From Bacillus sp. 03113 (lineage in GTDB: Bacteria > Bacillota > Bacilli > Bacillales > Cytobacillaceae): a stretch of DNA of 64,000 bases. Position numbers and translations under genes: made by a program. The stretch covers positions 1 through 64,000 of the forward strand of contig NZ_VATK01000009.1 of assembly GCF_006546985.1 (NCBI RefSeq), given 5' to 3'. Of the stretch, positions 52,889-62,377 are shown piece after piece. A model generated the notes under the pieces. The model saw nothing but the letters and a program-made list of their open reading frames with translations, was not told the DNA's origin and ran no database searches. Each line of letters starts with the position of its first letter. Position 1 is the first letter of the stretch.

Positions 52889-53791
52889 ATGAGGCTATAC
52901 AGTGCTTTATTTGGATTAAGCTTAATTTGGGGACTATCATTTGTTTTCATTATGTATTTAACAAGCTCCGTTGGCGTATGGGGCACGGTTTTTTTTAGAT
53001 GTATTGCAGGTGTGATCATACTTCTCCCGTTTCTATGGTTAAAAAGAAATCAAGTTGTTCGACCAATCCCCTGGAAATCATTAGTCGTTATTGGGGTGTT
53101 CAATGCAGGTCTTCCATGGGGACTCATTTCTTTAAGTGAAACACAAATAAACAGCAATGCAGCTGCTGTTTTAAATGCCCTTACACCCATTTTTACCGGA
53201 CTTATTGGCTTTATCCTTTTTTCAAAAAAATTATCAAAGCAGCAATGGCTTGGGATAGTGACTGGTTTTATTGGGATATTAGTATTAACAGAGTTTAATA
53301 TTCATTGGCTATCTGGACAAAGCTTTATTGGGATAGGAACGATGATGTTGGCAACACTCTGTTACGGATTTGCCTCTCAATATACAAAAAAATATTTATC
53401 CAATACAAGTGTTCTGCTTCTGTCAACAAGCTCATTGATAGTAGGAGCAATCATCGGATTACTTGGAATGATTTTCACAAACACAGTACCAACGAATATG
53501 CACTTTAATTTCGTTATTTACCTTTCAATTATTGGACTTGGATGCTTAGGCTCAGGTATCGCTTATCTTCTTTTCTACTATTTACTGACAAAGGGAAGTC
53601 CAGAATTTGCTGCGACTGTAACCTATATCATTCCATTAACCGCCATGATATGGGGCTATGTACTATTAGATGAGCCCATTACAAAAAATCTGTTGCTTGG
53701 ACTTTTGATTATATTTTTAGGAATCTATTTTTCAAATAGAAATTCCACTAAAAAATTAACTCCTATTAAGCTGCTAAAAAGAAAAGCATGA
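52889..53791 (+). CDS. EamA-family DMT transporter
   Basis: A 300-residue protein with ten membrane segments in two EamA repeats (about 1-135 and 145-285). Examples are GLSLIWGLSFVFIMYLTS at the start of the first and TYIIPLTAMIWGYVLLDEPI in the second. Drug/metabolite transporters of this group export metabolites or amino acids. ATG 52889 has AAAGGAG eight bases upstream. It is followed by its own terminator. Substrate unknown. Confidence 0.87.
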   Translation: MRLYSALFGLSLIWGLSFVFIMYLTSSVGVWGTVFFRCIAGVIILLPFLWLKRNQVVRPIPWKSLVVIGVFNAGLPWGLISLSETQINSNAAAVLNALTPIFTGLIGFILFSKKLSKQQWLGIVTGFIGILVLTEFNIHWLSGQSFIGIGTMMLATLCYGFASQYTKKYLSNTSVLLLSTSSLIVGAIIGLLGMIFTNTVPTNMHFNFVIYLSIIGLGCLGSGIAYLLFYYLLTKGSPEFAATVTYIIPLTAMIWGYVLLDEPITKNLLLGLLIIFLGIYFSNRNSTKKLTPIKLLKRKA

Positions 53792-53799
53792 ACGATCTC

Positions 53800-53828
53800 A
53801 CCAGACTTTTTTACTAGTCTGGTTTTTT
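53800..53828 (+). terminator. Intrinsic terminator of the EamA gene
   Basis: ACCAGACT and AGTCTGGT form an 8-bp stem, followed by seven Ts, nine bases after the stop. Confidence 0.85.
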
Positions 53829-53942
53829 TATTTGAGAGATTGCTGAATATAGGGAAGATTTTTCGAAAACTGGATTGCATTTATCACCAATTCCAAATAA
53901 AATGATTAGGTTAGTCATCAGACTCATTTAGGAGTGTAAAAA

Positions 53943-55166
53943 ATGAAAAATAAATATATGAAAACAGCCTCGGGGCTGTATATTAATTATTTTATGCTTG
54001 GTATGGTAAATATCATGCTAGCATCGAATATGCCCTACTTAACAAAACAATTAAATACAGATAGTGCTGGTGTCAGCTATATTATTTCAGCAATAGGGAT
54101 AGGAAAATTACTTTCATATTCTATATCAGGGATCCTGTCAGATAAATTTGGGAGAAAACCGCTGATTTTACTATCAGCGTTGACAATGGGGATATTTCTG
54201 GTTGGAATTCCATTGGCTCCAACTTATCAAATTGCTTTTCTTTTTGCCATTCTAGCAGGAATTGCCAATTCTGCTATGGACGCAGGAACATATCCAGCAC
54301 TCATTGAAATTTTCCCAAAATCAACGGGATCTGCTAGTGTGTTAGTAAAAGCATTTATGTCTGCGGGAGCAGCTCTACTCCCAATAATGATTGCATTTTT
54401 CGCTGACCATGAGATGTTTTATGGCTATTCATTTTTCATTCCGGCGGCGATTTATTTTATAAATATGATGTTCTTATTTATGATGTCGTTTCCTAATCAT
54501 AAAATTGAAAAGGTTCATTTCATGAAAGGTGATTCTGATAATAGTAAATTCCGCTCAAAGCCTCAATTTTTGAAAGAAGGACTAGCTCTTATTGTCATGG
54601 GGTTTACATCCACATCATTATTTACCGTTGCACAAATTTGGCTTCCTACCTATGGGCAAAAAGTACTTAGAATGACCAGTACAAGTTCAATTAAATTATT
54701 AAGTTTTTATAGTATTGGTGCCTTAATTTCCGTATTAGCATTGTCCATTTTGTTAAAAAAAGCAATACGACCAATCAATGTCGTAGTCATATATCCGGTC
54801 ATTACCTTTTTTTCCGTATTAGTTTTATTAACAATGAAATCAACTAACTTAGCCATCTTTGCATCATTCTTTTTAGGCTTTTCTACAGCAGGAGTTTTTC
54901 AGCTAACAATAGCCATAATGACCGAATTATTCTGGAAGAAAAAAGGGACGGTTACGGGATTGGTCGCTACTGCAGCTGGATTGGCTTCTGTACTCTTGCC
55001 AATTGCTACTGGTTTAATGTCTAAAACCGGACATATATCTAATATCTTCATTTTTGATGCTGCTATTTCTTTAGTAGGAATAACCGCAGCAGCCTTTGTA
55101 AACATCAGATATAGAAAAATTGTAAAAAAGAATTTTAACAAAAAATTGCGTTATTCCGCATCGTAG
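53943..55166 (+). CDS. MFS transporter
   Basis: A 407-residue transporter with twelve membrane segments and a central loop near 190-215. The A-like motif GILSDKFGRKPLILL near 60-75 is the classic MFS loop 2-3, and the segment-five GSASVLVKAFMSAGAALLP is also clear. The family may export drugs or import a metabolite; nothing next to it decides. ATG 53943 has AGGAG upstream. It is convergent with the NERD pseudogene, with a two-way terminator between. Confidence 0.85.
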   Translation: MKNKYMKTASGLYINYFMLGMVNIMLASNMPYLTKQLNTDSAGVSYIISAIGIGKLLSYSISGILSDKFGRKPLILLSALTMGIFLVGIPLAPTYQIAFLFAILAGIANSAMDAGTYPALIEIFPKSTGSASVLVKAFMSAGAALLPIMIAFFADHEMFYGYSFFIPAAIYFINMMFLFMMSFPNHKIEKVHFMKGDSDNSKFRSKPQFLKEGLALIVMGFTSTSLFTVAQIWLPTYGQKVLRMTSTSSIKLLSFYSIGALISVLALSILLKKAIRPINVVVIYPVITFFSVLVLLTMKSTNLAIFASFFLGFSTAGVFQLTIAIMTELFWKKKGTVTGLVATAAGLASVLLPIATGLMSKTGHISNIFIFDAAISLVGITAAAFVNIRYRKIVKKNFNKKLRYSAS

Positions 55167-55168
55167 TT

Positions 55169-55287
55169 AGAAAAGCGGAAGTGCCTTGGTCAGTCCTGAA
55201 GAAAAATGTTCCTTTTGCTCATATAGTGCTTTTTGCTTTATGAGATAAAGGGTTATTTTTCACTAGGGCTGGGCGCTGGAGCTAGAC
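55169..55287. repeat. F1 dispersed repeat (copy h)
   Basis: GAAAAGCGGAAGTGCCTTGGTCAGTCCTGAAGAAAAATG, inverted centre TTTGCTCATATAGTGC..GCTTTATGAGATAAA, then CACTAGGGCTGGGCGCTGGAGCTAGACA. It begins three bases after the MFS stop. Confidence 0.8.
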
Positions 55288-55293
55288 ATCTTT

Positions 55294-55334
55294 AAAAAGG
55301 CAAGGAAGTTTCAATCTTCCTTGCCTTTTCCTTT
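55294..55334. terminator. Two-way intrinsic terminator between the MFS and NERD genes
   Basis: AAAAGGCAAGGAAG (55295-55308) and CTTCCTTGCCTTTT (55316-55329) form a perfect 14-bp stem with a T-rich end on both strands. It fits convergent transcription. Confidence 0.85.
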
Positions 55335-55347
55335 GTTATATGGTTTC

Positions 55348-56325
55348 TCAAGGATTAAAATCGTTAAAATCTAGATTGTATTTCTTCCCTTTTGTAGATC
55401 CAGTACTTGTTAAATTCATTGAATGAAACAGCCTCGTTACAAGGGACGGAGATGAAATTCCTAAAAATTCTTTCATCTGACTACTAGTTATTGTTGATCC
55501 AAAAAGAAGAGAATAGTCCTTTAATGCTGAAATGTGAGCGTCCTTGCATTTATTGTGACAGATCGGGCACAACCAAGCACTATGAATTCTTTCCATTGGA
55601 ATATGACTGCACTTATTACAAATGACTCCATTTAATATTTCCTCTTTTGTTATTTGAAATTGTTCCAGTATGGATGAATTCAGCGGGGTATGCTTTCTTA
55701 AAAAAAGCCGGATGACTATTTTTATTTCTTTTTCCGTTAGAACTTTTTCTCGAGTGGAGTTTTCAATTTGATTGATTTTTGTTGGGAGAAAATCACGGTG
55801 AATAACTTTTTAATTTAGATGGAAGTTTTCAGGGGAAGTACGTATAACAGATTGAGGATTACTGAAGACTATCAAGGATTGAATTGGAATTTCTGGCAAT
55901 CGATTTTGCGAGAACCAATTCTTTAACTGTGATTCTTGCCGATTCACTTGAAGAATAGGATCCGGAAAAGCCCTCTCCTTCCCTTCTTTTGTTCGAATAA
56001 GCTGATTAAAAACAGGATCAAAATATAACGTACCTGTTATATTTTTCACTTCTATAATAAGGACAAATTTCTGGGATAACAATAATGTATCTATCTGAAA
56101 ATAGTGTTTATTGTCATAAAGTCGTAGATCATGAAAAATGAAGAAGTTTTTCTCTGCAAGGAAGCTTAAAGGGTAATCAATAGAGTTCTCACCTTTATAA
56201 CCGGCTAACATTTTGTTGAGATTTTCATTAATAAAGGGGATTTTCGGATGATTAGGGGGTATACGTCGAAGTAGTGCTTGCAATTTTTGAATAGAAAGAG
56301 GAATTTCTCTCTTTTTTATGATCAT
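55348..56325 (-). pseudogene. NERD (nuclease-related) domain protein broken by one in-frame stop
   Basis: One frame runs from 56325 to 55348 with a single TAA at 55810-55812. The first 171 residues hold the NERD domain: KMLAGYKGENSIDYPLSFL near 40-58, FQIDTLLLSQKFVLIIEVKNITGTLYFDP near 76-104 with the nuclease-like D..E.K residues. After the stop the same frame gives 153 more residues: a helical part, a C4-type zinc-finger-like stretch (VICNKCSHIP, LCPICHNKC) and a C-terminal helix-turn-helix-like end. Whole-length NERD proteins of Bacillus are about this size. A CAA to TAA change would explain it. The N-terminal part alone could still be made. Confidence 0.8.
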
Positions 56326-56389
56326 TTCATCACTCCCAGCTTGGATTTCCCTTTTAATATTCTAGATTTGAAGAAAAATTCCTGCAAGA

Positions 56390-56480
56390 CATCTATTTTT
56401 TTGAATTAGATGATTTTTTATCGATTTTTTGATTTTTTTATCGATTTTATATACTTTTTTATCGATTTCTCGATTTTTTT
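56390..56480. repeat. Short direct repeats ATCGATTTT
   Basis: TTTTTATCGATTTTTTGATTTTTTTATCG-type units: ATCGATTT occurs three times at about 20-30-base intervals, with TCGATTTTTT variants, in an AT-only stretch between the NERD and MMPL genes. It could be slippage products; no function seen. Confidence 0.5.
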
Positions 56481-56527
56481 CAACATATTGCCGCCACCTA
56501 AATTTATTAAGTGACGGCGATATGATA

Positions 56528-59500
56528 TTATTTTCTTTTGTTTGTCATCGTCATTAATGCTGGCAAAAACATTGGCAAGAAAATAAATGCTAACAATAAC
56601 AAAGCAATAATAACAGCTGTTGCCAATTGGGTTAATGTTAGTACGCCTGAAGGATACATCGCCGCAAAGGTTCCTGAAAGGATAATAACAGCGGAAATAA
56701 TAACGCCTCCTGTATGCTTCATTGCCTCTAGAATGGCTTCTTTCACAGGCATGTCTTTATATTCACGAAATCTCATCATTAAGAAAATGCTATAGTCAAC
56801 TCCTAATGCAACAACCATAATAAAAGCAAAGAAAGGAATGGTCCAAGTAAGCTCGTTAAAGCTTGTAAAGTTTTTAAATAACATTTCTGTTGCTGATAAT
56901 GCCGTAAAATAAGCCAATATAAGAGATGCAATAATGTAAACAGGTGTCCAGAACGAGCGGGTTATTACAAATAAAACAATTAATATACCAACAAGCATGA
57001 TACTCGCTGTTTTTGTAAAATCACCTGTACTTACTGTATTTAAATCGTTATTTTGAGAAGAAATGCCTGCAATTCCATAAGAATCATGCTCAAAGTCTGT
57101 ATCTTTCACCAGCTGCTCATATTTTTGATTGATTTCCTTAATAACGTCCATTGCTTCGTTTGAGTATGGATCAACAGACAACACGATGGTCCATTTCACT
57201 AATTTACGATCATCCGACATAAAGGCATCGATTGATTTTTGAAAATCTTCTCCAGTTCGGACATCTTCCGGGATAAAGAAGCTTTCAGTCGATTTCGTTT
57301 TTGTTACTTCGTCCAGATAACCATTGACGTCTGTCAAACCGTTGTTCACTTCTCCAAGTCCTGCTACACTATCATTTAGCCCTTTTTCTAAAGTGCTCAT
57401 ATTTTCTTCCAGTTCATTTAAACCACTATCCAGTTGAGCTTGACCTTCATTTATTTCAGTCAAACCATCCGATAATTTTGGAAGACCAGCAATAACCTGC
57501 TTTTGACCATCACTGCTCTGTCTAAGTCCATCCTTTAAGCTTCCAACGCTTGCTTCCAACTGTTTTGATCCAGATAAAATTTTCCCTTGACCATCGTTTA
57601 TCTGCTTTAAACCCGTATTAATTTGTCCTAATTTTTCATTGGCTGAAGCAAATTGTTTATTCAGCTCAGATAAGCCTGCTGATAGTTGTTTTAGCTGTTC
57701 ATTGAGTTGAATAGACGTTTGCTTTAATGCGAGAAAATTTTTATCTGCCTTCAATTCTCCATGAGTTTGCTCTAGAGCTGCTATATATCCATTCATCGCA
57801 TTTGAAGCATTGATGAATCCATTCACAGATCCTTCTATCTTCTGATACTGTGAATAAAGGGTATTATAGCCTGCTTGAATGCTGGATACATTACTTGATA
57901 AAGCACTTGTAGATTGAACTAGATCCGTTAAGCCGCTATTTAATGAATGAATTCCTTGCTGAAGTTGATCCGTTCCGCTTACTCCTTGTTGTAATCCATT
58001 ATCAATTTTAATCAGAGCATCCGTTGATTGATTGATCCCGCTTTGGATTTCTTTTGTTCCAGATATTAAATCATTAACCTTATTGAAATCCTCAGTAGGA
58101 ACGGCTTCTATTTGATGAACGGCATCTGTAAGGCCATCTTTAATCGTTACTACACCGTCATTAGCTTTTTTTACACCTTCATTTACTTGTTCACCTTGAT
58201 CATTTGTATATAGTTCAGGTATTTTTTCCCCTTGTGGTCGAGTCGTACTATAAACTTTATCGACTCCTTTTATAGACTGAATAGACTCTGTGACTTCATC
58301 AATGAATGCTAATGACTCATTTGAATCGAAAGGCTGATCACTTTTTAATACTAAAGTGGTTGGCAAGGCCTGCCCTGGTGGAAAATGATCATAAACTACG
58401 GAAATCCCTTTTACAGAAGGATACGAGTCATCAATTTCGTCAAGCGAATTATACGTTAATTGACCATTATAGAAAAAGATAAAAGGTACACATAATGAGA
58501 GCGAAATGATTAACCCTAAAATTGGTTTTCTTGCTGAAAATTGAGTAATGCTGGAAGTAAGTCTATTTTCCTTGTGTCCTGAAGAATTCTTGGAAGGCCA
58601 GAATAACTTATTGCCTAGCAAAGCCATAAAAATGGGAACGATCGTATATAATGCAAGAAGAAGAACACCAACTCCGATGCCAACAGCGGATGCCGATTTA
58701 AACAATTTAAATTCAGCTAAGCCTAAAACAATGAACCCGATAAATACAGCAAGACCGCTAAATAATACAGTTTTTCCAGCTGTTTTGTACGTATAAATAA
58801 TGGCTTCTAAAATGGTTTTCTGCTTCGTTAACTCTTCCTTGAACCTAGTGAACAGCAAAATATTGTAATCTGTCCCTATGCCAAATAACACCAGTACTAA
58901 AAAGATTTGTGTGAAATTTGAAAACGGGAAATTTACCTGATCCACTAAAATTGTTACAATTCCTAAGGAAGCTAAATAGGTAATGGCAACTGCAATGAGC
59001 GAAACTATGGGTGCAACGGGTGAGCGAAAGACAAGGATGAGCACAATGATGATAAAAGCTACTGCAATTCCTTCTGTCTTATGAATTCCTTCTTGAGTTG
59101 TAATGATAAAATCCTCTAAAATCAGTTCAGCTCCAGTAAGATGAGTATCGACTTCAATATCCTTTAAAGCTTCATTAAGTTCATCCCTTACTTCTGCTTT
59201 ACTTCTATCTCCCATTTCAACAGATACAAGAGTAAGGATCGTTGTGCCATCCTTCGAAATTAACTGTTCTTTCAATTCTTCATTGTTAAGATGTGAAATA
59301 ATACTAGTAATCCCTAATTCTTTTTCTTTGGATTCAAGTTCATGAATCCCCTTTTCTACTTCTTTAAGCTGTTCACTATTTAATTCCTTTTCTTCATGAA
59401 AAGCTACAATGACATTCATGTTATCTTTGTCTGTTTTATTGTCTAATTCTTTTAATAACTTATCGGCCTGCATGGATGAATATCCTTCTGGCACGCCAAC

Positions 59501-59614
59501 TTGTCCCTTTTCCCTAACAAGCTCCCCCAAATTTGGCATCAAGAACAACAATGATCCCACAAGTAATATCCATATGATAACAATTGGCCATTTCAATTTA
59601 ATAATCTGCTTCAT
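56528..59614 (-). CDS. ydgH: MMPL/RND-family transporter (YdgH-like)
   Basis: A 1028-residue MMPL protein with an N-terminal segment, two six-segment bundles (about 165-350 and 840-1020), and a large outside domain between. GTDYNILLFTRFKEE and GVDYSIFLMMRFREY, near the fourth segment of each bundle, carry the Asp-Tyr pair of proton-driven MMPLs. The middle region (about 480-760) is a long Gly/Leu/Gln-rich coiled-coil repeat (LNDGL, LQQGI, LSDGL, LEENM units). I start it at ATG 59614 behind AAGGTGAGG. Relatives export lipids or antimicrobials. No MarR gene adjoins it. Confidence 0.85.
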   Translation of the reverse strand: MKQIIKLKWPIVIIWILLVGSLLFLMPNLGELVREKGQVGVPEGYSSMQADKLLKELDNKTDKDNMNVIVAFHEEKELNSEQLKEVEKGIHELESKEKELGITSIISHLNNEELKEQLISKDGTTILTLVSVEMGDRSKAEVRDELNEALKDIEVDTHLTGAELILEDFIITTQEGIHKTEGIAVAFIIIVLILVFRSPVAPIVSLIAVAITYLASLGIVTILVDQVNFPFSNFTQIFLVLVLFGIGTDYNILLFTRFKEELTKQKTILEAIIYTYKTAGKTVLFSGLAVFIGFIVLGLAEFKLFKSASAVGIGVGVLLLALYTIVPIFMALLGNKLFWPSKNSSGHKENRLTSSITQFSARKPILGLIISLSLCVPFIFFYNGQLTYNSLDEIDDSYPSVKGISVVYDHFPPGQALPTTLVLKSDQPFDSNESLAFIDEVTESIQSIKGVDKVYSTTRPQGEKIPELYTNDQGEQVNEGVKKANDGVVTIKDGLTDAVHQIEAVPTEDFNKVNDLISGTKEIQSGINQSTDALIKIDNGLQQGVSGTDQLQQGIHSLNSGLTDLVQSTSALSSNVSSIQAGYNTLYSQYQKIEGSVNGFINASNAMNGYIAALEQTHGELKADKNFLALKQTSIQLNEQLKQLSAGLSELNKQFASANEKLGQINTGLKQINDGQGKILSGSKQLEASVGSLKDGLRQSSDGQKQVIAGLPKLSDGLTEINEGQAQLDSGLNELEENMSTLEKGLNDSVAGLGEVNNGLTDVNGYLDEVTKTKSTESFFIPEDVRTGEDFQKSIDAFMSDDRKLVKWTIVLSVDPYSNEAMDVIKEINQKYEQLVKDTDFEHDSYGIAGISSQNNDLNTVSTGDFTKTASIMLVGILIVLFVITRSFWTPVYIIASLILAYFTALSATEMLFKNFTSFNELTWTIPFFAFIMVVALGVDYSIFLMMRFREYKDMPVKEAILEAMKHTGGVIISAVIILSGTFAAMYPSGVLTLTQLATAVIIALLLLAFIFLPMFLPALMTMTNKRK

Positions 59615-59699
59615 CGTCTGCCTCACCTTCATTTGATCTTCAAAACGATCGTAACAACTAAAAATAAAATGAAAGTGAAACAAAAATAAAAAATTATGA

Positions 59700-59743
59700 A
59701 GAAAAGCGGAAGCGGCTTGTTCATCGACGTAAAGTGCTGGCCA
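59700..59743. repeat. F1-type repeat fragment (copy i)
   Basis: GAAAAGCGGAAGCGGCTTGTTCATCGACGTAAAGTGCTGG matches the start of copy f; the rest is missing. The remaining spacer to 59907 is AT-rich with no gene. Confidence 0.6.
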
Positions 59744-59907
59744 TTATATCTTCACTTTCTTCCATCACATGATTACTAGTTTTTATTTTTACTTTGTTTA
59801 TCTAATTCTCGTAAATTTTTGACTATACCTACTAAACTTTTCTCAGATTCTATTCGAAAAAGTAATCAAGTGTTGTTGTAAAAATAACTCTGACGCATTC
59901 GATTTCC

Positions 59908-60483
59908 TTATTTTTCTCCTAATAAGACGCTTTGAGCTACTTTCCCCAATGGCAACCGACTTTGCATGCTTTCTTTTTGCAGCCATCGAAATGCTTCTTC
60001 TTCCTTCATATCAGATCTCTCCATTACCTTGCCTTTGGCTTTTTCCACTTTCTTTCTAGTTTCCATCTCCTGTTGAAGCTCCCGTATTTGGCTATGCAGC
60101 TGTGACAATCTTGCCTTCTGCCCAAGGGCTATTTCAATAGCTGGAATTAGGTTTTCAACGGTTATTGGCTTCATTAAGTATGCTATCGCACCAGCCTCTT
60201 TAATATCCTTTATTATCGATTTGGGGCTGTTTGCGGTTAGTAGGACGATCATCGCTTCTGAGAAGGAACTAATAATTTTTGCCGCCTTCACGCCATTCAT
60301 TTTCGATACTGTCACATCCATTAAAATTAAATCCGGTCTGTACTGATAAGCCATTTCGACCGCCTTTTCGCCATTCTTCACTGCTGCAACAACTTCATAG
60401 CCCTCTGCATAAAGTATTTCACAAAGATCCATCCGAATGATTGGTTCGTCATCAACCACCATAATCCTATGCAAGCTCCTCAT
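59908..60483 (-). CDS. ANTAR-domain response regulator
   Basis: A 191-residue regulator. The receiver (1-120) has D11/D12, phospho-acceptor D56 (DLILMDV), the Thr in LLTAN and K105 (YLMKPI). A coiled-coil linker (about 118-145) is followed by an ANTAR domain (about 140-190: KVEKAKGKVMERSDMKEEEAF..LQKESM). ANTAR proteins bind paired hairpins in mRNA leaders and prevent termination (AmiR, NasR, EutV). It ends an operon with peptide-type ABC genes and a hydrolase. No sensor kinase is in the window. The start at 60483 is followed by a Met at residue 8. Confidence 0.87.
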   Translation of the reverse strand: MRSLHRIMVVDDEPIIRMDLCEILYAEGYEVVAAVKNGEKAVEMAYQYRPDLILMDVTVSKMNGVKAAKIISSFSEAMIVLLTANSPKSIIKDIKEAGAIAYLMKPITVENLIPAIEIALGQKARLSQLHSQIRELQQEMETRKKVEKAKGKVMERSDMKEEEAFRWLQKESMQSRLPLGKVAQSVLLGEK

Positions 60484-60543
60484 CTAATACCCCCTACCAT
60501 TTTTTGTGTCCATCATGTACACCTTTTTTGGTCATTTGAATAC

Positions 60544-61371
60544 TTAAACATTTTGTTTCAATAGGTCTGCAAAAAAGTCTTTCACATAGGGAACAAGTTT
60601 AGATCCTTCGTGAGCTGCTTCAGGGACTTCTTCATACTGAACGTGAATCCCTACAGATGTCCAATTTTCACACAATGTTCTTATACGTTCTAGGCGTGTA
60701 TCCCCAGCCATTTCCACTCCAGGAAGCCAGAATGGATTATCTTTTCCACTTGGCAGGCTTTTGTTATCTTCGCTGCCAATCAGCAATTGTACCGGGACAC
60801 GGCGGATCTCCTCCCATTGAATATCCGTACCGAATTGTTCTTGAAAGTCGCGTATTCCAATAAACCAATCCAAATTTTGATCTAATAAGGTAACATTGCC
60901 AGGAGAAGCAATCGAAACGCCTAAAAGCCTGTCTGGATGAAGATAGAAGAACCGATGCACAAATTGTCCGCCCCCGGAAAAACCAAACAGCAAAAATTTT
61001 TGTCGATCAATCCCATACTGACTAGTAAACTCTTGAATCATAGCCAATAAAACATAGTCAAAACGAATATCGTGGTACTTGATCTTTTTGTAGGAATTTA
61101 GTTCTCCCGGCTCTCCAATACCTGCTGGAAAGAGTGGCGCAAGGATAATAGCACCTATTCTTTCCGAAAAATCTTTAAACTCGTCTCTATATTGCTGTGC
61201 GCCTCGTTCTGTCCCATGTATCACGACTAGCAGTGGATGTTTTAATGGATCGGTGTGATCAAAAGCGCTGGGAATATACGCACAGTAAGAAAACCTTTGA
61301 TCGTTTTGACATGCGTATAAGGAAGTAGCACCGGGTTCCAGCCTTACTCTTTGTTTTTGATTCGAATTCAT
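60544..61371 (-). CDS. Alpha/beta-hydrolase (esterase / depolymerase-like)
   Basis: A 275-residue hydrolase. HGTERGAQQYRDEF near 52-65 holds the oxyanion region, GFSGGGQFVHRFF near 130-142 the nucleophile Ser, LLIGSEDNK the acid and AAHEGSK the His. It has no signal peptide. The style is that of PHB-depolymerase/esterase-like hydrolases. I start it at ATG 61371 behind AGGAGAAGG; an earlier in-frame start would lie inside the ATPase gene. It is 40 bases after the oppF-like gene, so it may act on the imported compound. Confidence 0.77.
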   Translation of the reverse strand: MNSNQKQRVRLEPGATSLYACQNDQRFSYCAYIPSAFDHTDPLKHPLLVVIHGTERGAQQYRDEFKDFSERIGAIILAPLFPAGIGEPGELNSYKKIKYHDIRFDYVLLAMIQEFTSQYGIDRQKFLLFGFSGGGQFVHRFFYLHPDRLLGVSIASPGNVTLLDQNLDWFIGIRDFQEQFGTDIQWEEIRRVPVQLLIGSEDNKSLPSGKDNPFWLPGVEMAGDTRLERIRTLCENWTSVGIHVQYEEVPEAAHEGSKLVPYVKDFFADLLKQNV

Positions 61372-61411
61372 GCTTCCTTCTCCTCTCAAGTCTTTTTGGA
61401 ACAGTTCACTT

Positions 61412-62377
61412 TTAAGTGTACAAATGACATGCAACATATTGTCCATCCACTTTTTTTAATGCAGGCCTTTCAGTCTTACAAATCTCCATACACTTGCTGC
61501 AACGCGGGTGAAACGAACAGCCTGAAGGCGGATTGGCTGGGCTTGGCACATCCCCTTGGAGTACAATTCTCTCTTTTTTTATTAACGGACTTGGAATCGG
61601 AACAGCGGACAATAATGCTTTCGTATATGGATGTTTTGGGGACTCGAACAGCTCTTTTTTATCCCCCAGCTCCACCAAGCGCCCCAAATACATGACGCCG
61701 ATTCGGTTGCTAATATGCTTTACCACACTTAAATCATGGGCAATAAATAAATACGTTAAATGAAATTGCTCCTGTAAATCTTGCATAAGGTTGATGACTT
61801 GGGATTGGATAGATACATCTAAGGCGGATACCGGTTCGTCTGCTACAATTAGTTTCGGATTTAAAGCAAGTGCCCTAGCAATTCCAATTCGCTGTCGTTG
61901 TCCGCCACTGAATTCATTCACATACCGCTCGGCATAGTAGCTGCTTAAACCTACAATATTAAGCAATTCCTCCACTCGGCGTGTTTTTGCTTTCCCTTGG
62001 ACAACATTGTGAATTTCGAGTGGCTCGGCGATAATATCGTGAACGGTAAGTCTTGGGTCGAGGGAAGCATACGGATCCTGAAAGACCATCTGCATATCTT
62101 TCCGGTACTTTCTTAATTTGCCTGATGGCATACCAACTAGGTTTTTCCCTTCGTAAATAACTTCTCCCTCTGTTGGATGAAGAAGCTGAAGAAGCGCTCT
62201 CCCTGTTGTCGATTTTCCACATCCACTTTCTCCTACTAATCCGAGTGTTTCCCCTTGATAAATCGTAAAATCCAATCCGTCCACTGCTTTAACATGACCG
62301 ACTGTTCGGCTAAAGATCCCTTTTTGAATGGGAAAATATTTTTTTAAATTTCTGACCTCAACCAATGGCTTCTTCAT
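61412..62377 (-). CDS. Dipeptide/oligopeptide ABC ATPase (OppF/DppF-like)
   Basis: A 321-residue ATPase. It has Walker A GESGCGKSTTG near 47, Q-loop QDPYASLDPR, signature FSGGQRQRIGIARAL, Walker B LIVADEPVSALD, H-loop FIAHDL, and a C-terminal oligopeptide domain with PSGCSFHPRC and a set of cysteines (CxxxC..C) that may bind metal or an Fe-S cluster. Start is ATG 62377, eight bases after GGGAG. It overlaps the OppD-like gene by 20 bases. Confidence 0.9.
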   Translation of the reverse strand: MKKPLVEVRNLKKYFPIQKGIFSRTVGHVKAVDGLDFTIYQGETLGLVGESGCGKSTTGRALLQLLHPTEGEVIYEGKNLVGMPSGKLRKYRKDMQMVFQDPYASLDPRLTVHDIIAEPLEIHNVVQGKAKTRRVEELLNIVGLSSYYAERYVNEFSGGQRQRIGIARALALNPKLIVADEPVSALDVSIQSQVINLMQDLQEQFHLTYLFIAHDLSVVKHISNRIGVMYLGRLVELGDKKELFESPKHPYTKALLSAVPIPSPLIKKERIVLQGDVPSPANPPSGCSFHPRCSKCMEICKTERPALKKVDGQYVACHLYT

